Shown here: piece by piece, positions 40,901 through 43,900 of the stretch
Position numbering within the stretch: the first letter of the stretch is position 1
Layout: every line of letters begins with the position of its first letter
DNA from: Apostichopus japonicus
Lineage: Eukaryota > Echinodermata > Holothuroidea > Aspidochirotida > Stichopodidae
Length of the DNA: 64,000 nt
Assembly: GCF_037975245.1 (NCBI RefSeq)
Contig: NC_092580.1
Span: 25,528,501 to 25,592,500 of the forward strand
Direction of reading: 5' to 3'
Position numbers and translations under genes: made by a program
The notes under the pieces: model-generated
What the model was told of the DNA's origin: nothing
Seen by the model: only the letters and a program-made list of their open reading frames with translations
The model's database searches: none

Positions 40901-42151
40901 TGAGAACAGTCAAAGTTTTGATTTTTAAGTCAGATACAGAATCGACATTTTCGGATAGAAATTTCAGGCTAGACGCCAAATTTCATACACAGTTGGAGGT
41001 ACACTTCTACTTGAGGTTGGAATGTATACCTTTGCTGATCCTTTCACTTTCTTTGAACTTGATGACACAAAACGAAACATTATTCGCAACATTGATTGTT
41101 TTTAACTCGATTGTTGGACGCTTTGGAGCTTGCGGTAAACCAACGACAGAAGCTAGCACGTAATTAAGACAGCTTTACAGTGAAGAATGTAACTTACTCT
41201 TCATTTTTCTTATTGCACACTTTAGATAGACGAATCGACAGCGTTACCCATCATTCAATTAATAATTGACAAATTTAAGGTAAGGTATAACAAAGTACTA
41301 TATTCATTTTGACAGATGACATTTGTTTGGACATATGACATTTGTTTGACCCCTGAATCATTGCCAATATACATTCATACATGTGGTGTGTAATTGTAAG
41401 AACGTTTTGTGATATCAAGCAAACATCATACTGCATATTTCGTTTTTTTGACCGTCAGATAACCAAGAAAGATATGGCGAATATTAAAGATGTCGTAGAC
41501 GTAAGTATTCACACTTTTTGCGTGTCATCTATTTTCGTCATTCCAAACTTTGCAATTAAGAATCCCAGGTCGCATAGTCTCTATTGCCAAATAACCTGTA
41601 CTGAACAGTGATCATTGGTAGAGTTGCCTGCCAAATTCAGCTGGAGAAAAAGAGACTAACTACAAATGAATGAAAGTAATTGTAACATGGAAAAAACAAT
41701 GACTAACTTTGTTTTGTGTTTCTCTCTTACAGAAGAAACTTCATAAGAAACTGCAGGTTAGTAAGTGAAATGTTATAAACATGGTTTTATATCGCACTGA
41801 CGAATTTTGAGAAAGAAATTTCCTTTAATTAGTTCAAATTTGCAATCAAGAAAGGTTTCGCTATAATTTCAATAAAAACCTTGATCTATTTGTTAATATA
41901 AGAGTCCTACATTTGTCCAATGTAGCCAAGCAATTTGACATATTTACACAATTCAGAGAGTTAATTGTGTCCATTTACAATAATAAAACTGCTATGCATT
42001 TGTCACAAATTGTTCAAAAGTCACATTAACTAAATTAATATGATAAACGATGGTTCTTCTTATTGTAAGAAATAGCTAAATGTTATTATAATATTTCTTC
42101 TATATATTTCTTTTTTGCCTCCAGTTTCACTCTGATAAAGGTGACAGGTAG
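9663..42151 (+). CDS. IgSF transmembrane receptor with mini-exon cytoplasmic tail (gene span)
   Basis: This is the overall span of a gene built from about 45 exons by eye. The product would be about 1,230 residues: a signal peptide, about four to five Ig-like units, one transmembrane helix, a hydrophilic juxtamembrane segment with an acidic dileucine motif, and about 675 residues of mostly 18-residue units. Ectodomain exons are all phase 1-1, as is usual for Ig domains. The phase changes to 0 at the juxtamembrane exon, and every later exon is 0-0. The chosen parts keep one open frame (79+309+645+336+126+170 nt = 555 codons before the mini-exons). A cell-surface receptor role is inferred from the architecture. 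I see no ITIM or ITAM and no kinase, TIR or death domain, so the signalling mode is unknown. I do not recognise the gene. Minor exons may be missed or wrongly included. Confidence 0.8.
10500..10960 (+). repeat. Inverted duplication arm 1 in intron 1
   Basis: The reverse complement of this stretch aligns with 12270-12700, with many small differences. Shared blocks include a gtaagccgtctc-like motif, cctaacgtaag, agaacaactgt...gcagc and gcaaag...gatatggct. Copy B has only this arm (about 50990-51540). Confidence 0.65.
12270..12700 (-). repeat. Inverted duplication arm 2 in intron 1
   Basis: A diverged inverted copy of 10500-10960. It lies within the intron segment that copy B lacks, so it was either inserted in copy A or deleted from copy B. 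Confidence 0.6.
13529..13837 (+). CDS. Receptor exon 2: N-terminal Ig-like domain
   Basis: 309 nt, phase 1-1, acceptor tactacag and donor gtaaat. The frame begins ANPEEVCIGN. Ig features are the B-strand cysteine (IISCDY), the core tryptophan (VRWFL), a DGSMVI strand and the HEGSY turn. At the canonical F-strand cysteine position the sequence reads SYTMTV, so that cysteine is missing. An extra cysteine lies near the start (EVCIG). A full Ig-like domain of about 100 residues fits in the exon. The paralogous exon at 52173 has about seven amino-acid changes and keeps the same cysteine pattern. Confidence 0.85.
13838..14878. other. Intron 2, with (AT)n microsatellite
   Basis: A microsatellite at 13859-13945 starts soon after the donor. 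The rest is AT-rich with no exon seen. In copy B the matching intron begins the same way and then turns into long repeats. Confidence 0.75.
14879..15523 (+). CDS. Receptor exon 3: two Ig-like units
   Basis: 645 nt, phase 1-1 (acceptor ccactacag, donor gtgagt), 215 codons. The first unit has a classic pattern: ALVCSANN, ITWRT and YFTCIATG (Cys-Trp-Cys). The second has LPLSCPRPG and SLECVSSSG (Cys-Cys) without an obvious core tryptophan. Several N-glycosylation sequons are visible (NIS, NDT, NRS). Two domains in one exon without an intervening intron is less usual than one domain per exon. The first 14 bases precede an in-frame TTG at 14893, so the exon boundary, not a start codon, sets the left end. 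Confidence 0.83.
15524..16224. other. Intron 3
   Basis: AT-rich. An open frame at 15896-16228 runs through the acceptor but is hydrophobic and low-complexity, so I take it to be fortuitous. Confidence 0.7.
16225..16560 (+). CDS. Receptor exon 4: membrane-proximal ectodomain
   Basis: 336 nt, phase 1-1 (acceptor cacttcag, donor gtaaac). The frame opens with DKSSKSVVSIDGCGS. It has cysteine pairs around NISCSLLN and VIKLSCSPAS plus HISQCDE, which is compatible with one divergent Ig-like domain. Domain assignment is weaker than for exons 2 and 3 because no clear tryptophan motif is seen in the expected place. A REWHYTD stretch may supply the core aromatic residue. Confidence 0.78.
16561..16865. 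other. Intron 4
   Basis: 305 bases of AT-rich sequence ending in the acceptor ggtttcag. No feature seen. Confidence 0.7.
16866..16991 (+). CDS. Receptor exon 5: transmembrane segment
   Basis: 126 nt, phase 1-1. A short linker (ASECQVPKDGSSKT) leads into about 24 hydrophobic residues, including VVIVIIVCVLMISVLAATFL. A basic stop-transfer IKRR follows, giving type I topology with the Ig domains outside the cell. The donor is agag|gtaaat. Confidence 0.88.
17276..17445 (+). CDS. Receptor exon 6: juxtamembrane cytoplasmic segment
   Basis: Enters in phase 1 (acceptor cttcaaag) and leaves in phase 0. It is hydrophilic and rich in Ser, Glu and Asn, and begins GRSKSEPGSSGMNMSK. HEKEPLL contains an acidic dileucine signal of the [DE]xxxL[LI] type, which in known receptors directs endocytosis or lysosomal sorting. 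There is no tyrosine motif. The donor is uncertain: tctaag|gtttta at 17445 and ctg|gtacga at 17415 both keep phase 0, and the choice changes the protein by ten residues. Confidence 0.7.
17619..17672 (+). CDS. Mini-exon 1
   Basis: 54 nt, acceptor atttacag, donor gtaaaa. Peptide LEFNQIFKPFYEKIVAGK. First of the 18-residue units; hydrophobic residues at positions 1, 3, 6, 7, 10, 14 and 15. Confidence 0.75.
17673..18200. other. Intron between mini-exons 1 and 2
   Basis: 528 bases of AT-rich sequence. A cttcag at about 18016 has no matching in-phase donor, so no further exon is called. Confidence 0.6.
18201..18254 (+). CDS. Mini-exon 2
   Basis: 54 nt, acceptor gctctctag, donor gttagt. Peptide ATDGEFQRLLIESNDFCK. 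Confidence 0.78.
18382..18441 (+). CDS. Mini-exon 3
   Basis: 60 nt (20 codons), acceptor ccgaatag, donor gtaggt. Peptide DANVREFLGKSISYLNPSKE. The YLN stretch has the Y-x-N form recognised by some SH2 adaptors, but this is only a short-motif match. Confidence 0.75.
18442..18861. other. Intron between mini-exons 3 and 4
   Basis: 420 bases, no feature recognised. Confidence 0.6.
18862..18903 (+). CDS. Mini-exon 4 (short)
   Basis: 42 nt (14 codons), acceptor ttctatcag, donor gtaaga. Peptide ELLAIANFFSTSKW. It lacks four residues compared with the usual unit but keeps phase. Confidence 0.7.
19115..19168 (+). CDS. Mini-exon 5
   Basis: 54 nt, acceptor tttcttcag, donor gtactt. Peptide ISHEGLVAVLQTVLEMKQ, one of the clearest matches to the unit pattern. 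Confidence 0.8.
19169..19620. other. Intron between mini-exons 5 and 6
   Basis: 452 bases, AT-rich, nothing recognised. Confidence 0.6.
19621..19674 (+). CDS. Mini-exon 6
   Basis: 54 nt, acceptor tatgtaacag, donor gtatga. Peptide IPSKVGLDIVMELFNKEK. Confidence 0.78.
19675..20199. other. Intron between mini-exons 6 and 7
   Basis: 525 bases, no exon or repeat recognised. Confidence 0.6.
20200..20253 (+). CDS. Mini-exon 7
   Basis: 54 nt, acceptor tcttttcag, donor gtaaga. Peptide IDSNGFIDITKIQMKQKK. The DSNGFID stretch recalls part of an EF-hand loop but is too short to bind calcium in the canonical way. Confidence 0.78.
20385..20438 (+). CDS. Mini-exon 8
   Basis: 54 nt, acceptor ttcaaacag, donor gtaagt, after an intron of only 131 nt. 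Peptide IKAEEVLKRLRVATTENK. Confidence 0.78.
20439..21069. other. Intron 5' of the inserted TIR element
   Basis: About 630 bases of AT-rich intron sequence with no feature recognised. Confidence 0.5.
21240..21500. repeat. About 60-bp tandem repeats inside the TIR element
   Basis: The series ttctgggtgtca, then cacttcagg-agtaaaattaaca, then ataaagtgttcatttgtta is repeated three to four times with small changes. The gtgttaa core resembles the element's own terminal repeats, so these are probably subterminal repeats. Confidence 0.65.
21985..22495. repeat. Three tandem copies of about 165 bp inside the TIR element
   Basis: Each copy contains caactcttcccaaag, aataagcaacaactt, a tctgatcc-like step followed by gatgagaaaac, and a ctgcagt...tgtctttgttg segment. 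Copies begin near 21995, 22160 and 22325. Confidence 0.75.
22500..22800 (-). pseudogene. Decayed coding fragment carried by the TIR element
   Basis: On the minus strand, one frame gives DVCFKLFYVLNLNYTKLQ. After a one-base shift the neighbouring frame continues WEFFQKVVYKLPGGVKRNQ. This pattern resembles the C-terminal end of predicted SAMD3-like proteins found mainly in fish and invertebrate genomes. That link is from memory and unverified. The frameshift between the two stretches indicates decay, or a misplaced intron or sequence error. Confidence 0.4.
24175..24684. other. Intron 3' of the TIR element
   Basis: About 510 bases of intron. An open frame on the minus strand (24373-24609) has no recognisable feature and is not called. 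Confidence 0.5.
24685..24738 (+). CDS. Mini-exon 9
   Basis: 54 nt, acceptor atattcacag, donor gtaagt. Peptide VLPATTAEMLTKYYVLNL. Confidence 0.78.
24739..25046. other. Intron between mini-exons 9 and 10
   Basis: 308 bases, nothing recognised. Confidence 0.6.
25047..25106 (+). CDS. Mini-exon 10
   Basis: 60 nt (20 codons), acceptor tccctacag, donor gtaata. Peptide LTTKDLDKSIHMGFSKPKEK, more polar than most units. Confidence 0.72.
25107..25606. other. Intron between mini-exons 10 and 11
   Basis: 500 bases. It contains a 100-codon minus-strand frame (25161-25463) that I do not call as a gene. Confidence 0.6.
25607..25654 (+). CDS. Mini-exon 11 (short)
   Basis: 48 nt (16 codons), acceptor cctctgtag, donor gtaaga. 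Peptide IPFLYILLVIEELYSE, strongly hydrophobic for a tail unit. Confidence 0.72.
25655..25977. other. Intron between mini-exons 11 and 12
   Basis: 323 bases. A 98-codon plus-strand frame across it ends in mini-exon 12 in the wrong frame and is discounted. Confidence 0.6.
25978..26034 (+). CDS. Mini-exon 12
   Basis: 57 nt (19 codons), acceptor tactttcag, donor gtatca. Peptide SENREKLIELFNAIVAKLK. Confidence 0.78.
26195..26510. mobile_element. Repeat insertion with poly-C ends and inner direct repeat
   Basis: Bounded by poly-C runs at 26204-26218 and 26463-26475. Inside, caccaaattgcatctaaggc (near 26279) recurs as caccaaattgcatctgaggc (near 26357). It ends tacgccactgac; the reverse of this, gtcagtggcgta, resembles the ggcgtagga ends of the element at 4663. 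Probably a non-autonomous element fragment. Confidence 0.45.
26678..26731 (+). CDS. Mini-exon 13 (duplicate pair, first)
   Basis: 54 nt, acceptor tgcttag, donor gtattt. Peptide SELEYSGAELSNLNHLEE. Closely related to the next exon. Confidence 0.78.
26909..26962 (+). CDS. Mini-exon 14 (duplicate pair, second)
   Basis: 54 nt, acceptor tgcttag, donor gtagtt. Peptide SDLEYNGEALSELKDLEE. The unit of about 231 bp, including intron sequence such as gatgcaatgtctttctcatc, is a tandem copy of the one holding mini-exon 13. Confidence 0.8.
27197..27253 (+). CDS. Mini-exon 15
   Basis: 57 nt, acceptor aattttag, donor gtaaga. Peptide MDFSKAISSAITFIVDGRM. Confidence 0.77.
27412..27465 (+). CDS. Mini-exon 16
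   Basis: 54 nt, acceptor tattgcag, donor gtgaga. Peptide LDVDTLMDILQKRSLKEK. Confidence 0.78.
27731..27784 (+). CDS. Mini-exon 17
   Basis: 54 nt, acceptor gttcatag, donor gtaaag. Peptide VTGMLLTTVLFDLLQNEK. It is followed by the intron that carries the LINE. Confidence 0.77.
27785..28199. other. Intron before the LINE
   Basis: About 415 bases. The 5' limit of the LINE is not visible, so this boundary is approximate. Confidence 0.5.
28429..29544 (+). CDS. LINE ORF1, RNA-binding protein with zinc knuckles
   Basis: 371 codons, uninterrupted. The N-terminal third has an RRM-like character. Three cysteine-histidine knuckles follow at about residues 166-219: CNLCLENDHIMRNC, CRECNSQGHWEAKC and CFKCNDLGHKSFNC, all C-x2-C-x4-H-x4-C. 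The C-terminal part is low-complexity, rich in Thr, Asn, Glu and Lys. Proteins of this kind bind the element's RNA and act as chaperones in the ribonucleoprotein particle. An internal Met (MGSLKEC) is an alternative start. Confidence 0.82.
   Translation: MGSAKHERMGSLKECSVRVMDDSYEVKDVLKSIINDIGNGKILSCVKSSGNWIITLRNKDDADLLIETGIVINDSTCNVYGVSRSFLTVSLFGVPSYIDDDELSEKLLEFGCKLKGKWHHNTYPEFPNIENGIRYIRLELPTECKSLPYAMTLNGLHMRLKHNGQTRVCNLCLENDHIMRNCPKYVCRECNSQGHWEAKCPQVRCFKCNDLGHKSFNCPQAGDDNNDHHGNGDPATGRNTISPPKHANVQHTDQPKDEAMDQLTQTKGSAIETNETKKKQNENIKTTQRDEQRPTKPTQEDSENTKATRGNKVTEATNSTGNKTTSDEPTMELPQHLKRQMSYDEGEFRTVRLKKKSFIPNLRKARNSQPR
29563..32282 (+). pseudogene. LINE ORF2 (endonuclease and reverse transcriptase), broken
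   Basis: The N-terminal part keeps the end of an APE-type endonuclease (IMGDFNIDLL, TDHFPVF), but it jumps from LSMFHLN almost directly to DIIESLFIE. The first two-thirds of the endonuclease, including the catalytic Asn and Glu, therefore appear deleted in frame. The reverse transcriptase follows: NYRPISLLSVFSKIIERL, GVFLDLSKAFDTIDH, GVPQGSILGPLLF and FADDT (about 31459-31473). Breaks are a TAG at 30412-30414, a TAA at 31537-31539 and a one-base deletion near 31995, after which the frame continues to 32282. This copy cannot make an active protein. Confidence 0.85.
32454..32502 (+). other. LINE 3' UTR stem-loop
   Basis: The outer arms gggagtctccta and taggagacttccc pair with one bulge. An inner hairpin aagcct-tac-aggctt is perfect. 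Such structures near the 3' end often serve as the recognition site for the LINE's reverse transcriptase. Confidence 0.6.
32763..32816 (+). CDS. Mini-exon 18
   Basis: 54 nt, acceptor actttgcag, donor gtacgt. Peptide IELYRYISELKTCLVAHQ. First exon after the LINE. Confidence 0.77.
33099..33140 (+). CDS. Mini-exon 19 (short, uncertain)
   Basis: Acceptor atttatag. The in-phase donor aga|gttgat is weak and gives 42 nt with peptide PDIPAVIPYLFLTR. Stronger-looking donors further on (gttaca, gttata) break the phase. The next intron would be only 84 nt. It may be a decaying or cryptic exon. Confidence 0.45.
33225..33278 (+). CDS. Mini-exon 20
   Basis: 54 nt, acceptor acccacag, donor gtaaaa. Peptide ISSSDFVQFLSAPLSDEK. 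Confidence 0.78.
33423..33476 (+). CDS. Mini-exon 21
   Basis: 54 nt, acceptor cttctcag, donor gtaagt. Peptide VCIRDFITEMHDCRHQKV. Confidence 0.77.
33477..33828. other. Intron between mini-exons 21 and 22
   Basis: 352 bases, no feature recognised. Confidence 0.6.
33829..33882 (+). CDS. Mini-exon 22
   Basis: 54 nt, acceptor ccttcacag, donor gtgatt. Peptide ITKKQYSSSLSSLPNYKQ. The opening ITKK is shared with mini-exon 37. Confidence 0.74.
33883..34462. other. Intron between mini-exons 22 and 23
   Basis: 580 bases of AT-rich sequence, nothing recognised. Confidence 0.6.
34463..34519 (+). CDS. Mini-exon 23
   Basis: 57 nt, acceptor cttcttcacag, donor gttagt. Peptide FKLDEFIKAYDEGWKRGIK. Confidence 0.77.
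34520..34980. other. Intron between mini-exons 23 and 24
   Basis: 461 bases, no feature recognised. Confidence 0.6.
34981..35034 (+). CDS. Mini-exon 24
   Basis: 54 nt, acceptor catttgcag, donor gtaacg. Peptide MPQDALVDLLQQVLKHEQ. Confidence 0.79.
35169..35222 (+). CDS. Mini-exon 25
   Basis: 54 nt, acceptor tttcaacag, donor gtaagt. Peptide VDVKEYFSALHTFLEKKI. Confidence 0.79.
35223..36072. other. Intron between mini-exons 25 and 26
   Basis: 850 bases. I searched for an in-phase ag...gt pair of about 54 nt and found none convincing. Confidence 0.6.
36073..36126 (+). CDS. Mini-exon 26
   Basis: 54 nt, acceptor atataacag, donor gttaga. Peptide IDEANFRSLMSNLIRQRK. Confidence 0.79.
36416..36469 (+). 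CDS. Mini-exon 27
   Basis: 54 nt, acceptor tttaaacag, donor gtatga. Peptide VKLEDYLAEVKTIKDECK. Confidence 0.78.
36470..37447. other. Intron between mini-exons 27 and 28
   Basis: 978 bases of AT-rich sequence. No exon, repeat or RNA recognised. Confidence 0.6.
37448..37501 (+). CDS. Mini-exon 28
   Basis: 54 nt, acceptor ttttgtag, donor gtaatt. Peptide ITDQVFEKLLSVVLEYEE. Confidence 0.79.
37664..37717 (+). CDS. Mini-exon 29
   Basis: 54 nt, acceptor cctacacag, donor gtgagt. Peptide INVQELIPVVKAWGKEAS. Confidence 0.78.
37796..37840. repeat. (AT)n microsatellite
   Basis: A short AT dinucleotide run with few interruptions, in the intron after mini-exon 29. Confidence 0.9.
37892..37945 (+). CDS. 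Mini-exon 30
   Basis: 54 nt, acceptor taattcacag, donor gtaacg. Peptide ISSERFLSFIFECAKCDK. A non-functional copy lies at 38638. Confidence 0.79.
37946..38444. other. Intron between mini-exons 30 and 31
   Basis: 499 bases, AT-rich. Minus-strand frames here overlap mini-exon 31 and are not genes. Confidence 0.6.
38445..38498 (+). CDS. Mini-exon 31
   Basis: 54 nt, acceptor ttcgatacag, donor gtgagt. Peptide KNTQNVLEEIKNWRREDF. Confidence 0.75.
38638..38692 (+). pseudogene. Dead copy of mini-exon 30
   Basis: The stretch attcaccgata...gaatgcgctaagagcgatta parallels attcacagata...gaatgtgccaagtgcgataa of mini-exon 30 over its whole length. The acceptor AG has become CG, there is one extra base, and the end reads GAT TAA with no GT donor. 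It cannot be spliced as a unit exon. Confidence 0.65.
38781..38834 (+). CDS. Mini-exon 32 (VDKES array, copy 1)
   Basis: 54 nt, acceptor atttggcag, donor gtaaga. Peptide VDKESILTLTMSFLKEGL. First of four tandem copies with homologous introns. Confidence 0.82.
38835..39393. repeat. Array intron 1 of the VDKES units
   Basis: Shares blocks with the next two introns: a cgaacgtatcgta-like segment, tatattttcttcaaagg, attaaccgtggttt and a cagttcag/gttaaac stretch. It shows that whole units of about 600 bp, not only exons, were duplicated. Confidence 0.75.
39394..39447 (+). CDS. Mini-exon 33 (VDKES array, copy 2)
   Basis: 54 nt, acceptor atttggcag, donor gtaaga. Peptide VEKETFYKFTTSLLKDNL, the most diverged of the four. 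Confidence 0.82.
39448..40000. repeat. Array intron 2 of the VDKES units
   Basis: Collinear with the neighbouring array introns; contains a poly-T stretch near 39825-39840. Confidence 0.7.
40001..40054 (+). CDS. Mini-exon 34 (VDKES array, copy 3)
   Basis: 54 nt, acceptor atttggcag, donor gtaaga. Peptide VDKESFFIFTISLLREDL. Confidence 0.82.
40055..40565. repeat. Array intron 3 of the VDKES units
   Basis: Collinear with the other array introns, slightly shorter. Confidence 0.7.
40566..40619 (+). CDS. Mini-exon 35 (VDKES array, copy 4)
   Basis: 54 nt, acceptor atttggcag, donor gtaaga. Peptide VDKESFLTFTMSLLNEGL, closest to copy 1 and copy 3. Confidence 0.82.
40620..41225. other. Intron after the VDKES array
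   Basis: 606 bases. The first 130 still resemble the array introns (gttatagtcgattgtttaac). The rest is unrelated, and an 87-codon frame at 40900 is not supported as an exon. Confidence 0.6.
41226..41279 (+). CDS. Mini-exon 36
   Basis: 54 nt, acceptor cactttag, donor gtaagg. Peptide IDESTALPIIQLIIDKFK. Confidence 0.78.
41459..41500 (+). CDS. Mini-exon 37 (short)
   Basis: 42 nt, acceptor accgtcag, donor gtaagt. Peptide ITKKDMANIKDVVD. Confidence 0.74.
41733..41756 (+). CDS. Mini-exon 38 (24 nt)
   Basis: Acceptor ctcttacag, donor gttagt. Peptide KKLHKKLQ, very basic. If not spliced here, the frame would stop four codons later at TGA. Confidence 0.65.
42125..42151 (+). CDS. Proposed last coding exon
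   Basis: Acceptor ttgcctccag, then FHSDKGDR and TAG at 42149-42151. A possible donor (gacag|gtagat) lies just before the stop, so splicing onwards is not excluded. The first five codons are identical to sequences after good acceptors at 6148 and 45719. A polyadenylation-like AATAAA lies at 42579. Confidence 0.55.
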   Translation, partial: FHSDKGDR

Positions 42152-43204
42152 ATCTTCAAATTGAGTAAGTCTACTTGCCTCTTTTTCATTTCTTATTTTT
42201 TTTTTCAGTATTTTATATAGCATCAAGAAAGTACAGCAGCATAACTTTGACCATCAGCTAGTAAGCATCAGTTCTAACAGCTAGTCATACATGCTAAAAA
42301 AAAAATAGCATCTTAATAATAATGTATTGTTGTGCAATGTAAGCACTGACAATACTGAGCGTTCAAAAAGTTCTAAATATTAAGTAGTAGTATAAAATTT
42401 AAGACCAAAACATTGATTTAAAAAGTAAGTCGAAGAAAACATAAATGCACTGGAAATGTGTGATGGCCTAACAACACTTGCTCTGCAAATACAATTCGAT
42501 CATTAAGCTTGACCAAACTCCCAACTCTGGTAATCATCATATATCGCCTAAATGTTTAACGTGAAATTAATATTTTGAAATAAATATAAAATCATTTTTC
42601 TATTTCATAACAATAGCTAATGAACCCAACTTTGCTTGCGAAGAAGGTAATTCTACACTGGTACAACTTATGATCCTACATAGCGGTCTTAGCGGATGAT
42701 GCCGTCAGGATCTGCATCGCAATGATTTATCATTTCCTCTGAGTAACTATTTCTAGTATTCAGATTCGAAAAATACGAAGATGATTTTTTTTGCCTGCAG
42801 AATTGTGTATCTTTTCTGTATTCACTCAACAATATGATCAATACTGAATATTCATCTTTAATAATTTTACAGTAACTGTAATTCTTTAGTCATCTCCGTT
42901 TTTCACAGACTCAGATCTTTACGTTTCTAAGCATATGGTATGTCATGATATATTTCATTTTGAAAAATGAGGATTTAAAGGATAATAGATGATAAAACGC
43001 ACTTCCTTGAATTCCAAAGTGACTATTATTCTCTTGGAAATCCAGACAAAAACCCATCCTCCCTGGATTTTTAATGACAGTATGGTGGGAACAAAAACAG
43101 CAATCATCATTAGTATGTTAGTTGCCAGTTGGAGGCGACAAGGTCATCTCTTAATTTCTCCTATATGTTGTGCTTATGTATGCTAATGTTATTTGGTTGG
43201 ACAA
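42152..43204. other. 3' flank of the receptor
   Basis: Putative 3' UTR and intergenic sequence with an AATAAA at 42579-42584. Two short ag...gt-bounded open pieces (42617-42646 and about 42909-42937) could be extra small exons, but support is weak. Confidence 0.45.
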
Positions 43205-43239
43205 TTGAAAAATTTAAATATGTTTCGGTTTTTCTTTTG

Positions 43240-43900
43240 TTATCACAGTTCAAGTGTTAATAATCTACTCATATGCATGTAGTTTATCAATTATTCTATT
43301 TTAGTATTCGATGTTCCTATCGTTTGTAATACAACAAATAAGAAGTCGTTTGTGTAAGTCATGAATAAAGTATTATATATGAGCTACGTTCATAAAAATG
43401 TTATACTGGCTGGTAGGTATTCAATTATTGTTAACTTAGTTAGACTTGTAATATAACATCTAAATATAAGCAAATACATTTATTTGGTGACATTTGATGC
43501 AGTGAGAAAAATCTCATGCAATGAAATCAAAGTTCAAGTGTTAATATTTTCCTCATTGGCATGCAGTCTATCAATTACTCTAGTTTAGTATTCGATGTTC
43601 CTATCGTTTGTAATACAACAAATAATAAATTGTTTGTGTTAGTCATGATCAAAGTATTATAAATGAGCTACGTTCATAGAAAAATGTTTTACTACCTTGT
43701 CGGTGATAAAATATCATATACGTTGTTAGACTTGTAATATAACATCTAAATGTATGCACGCCAATTTTATTGGTGACATTTGATGCAGTTAGACAAATCT
43801 CATGCAACGAAATCAAAGTTCAAGTGCTAATAGTTTCCCTATTGGCATGCAGTCTATCAACTATTCTATTTTAGTATTCGATTTTCCTGTCCTAAAATAG
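43240..43900 (+). repeat. About 285-bp tandem repeat, three copies (B side)
   Basis: The ttcaagtg-taat...gcatg-agt-tatcaa-ta-tct motif occurs near 43248, 43530 and 43813, each followed by similar flanking sequence. Copy A has two. Confidence 0.72.

Noticed and set aside
17619-41279. Collagen-type exon series because of the 54-nt size
   Set aside because: No Gly-X-Y periodicity in any unit, and the segment follows a transmembrane helix on the cytoplasmic side.
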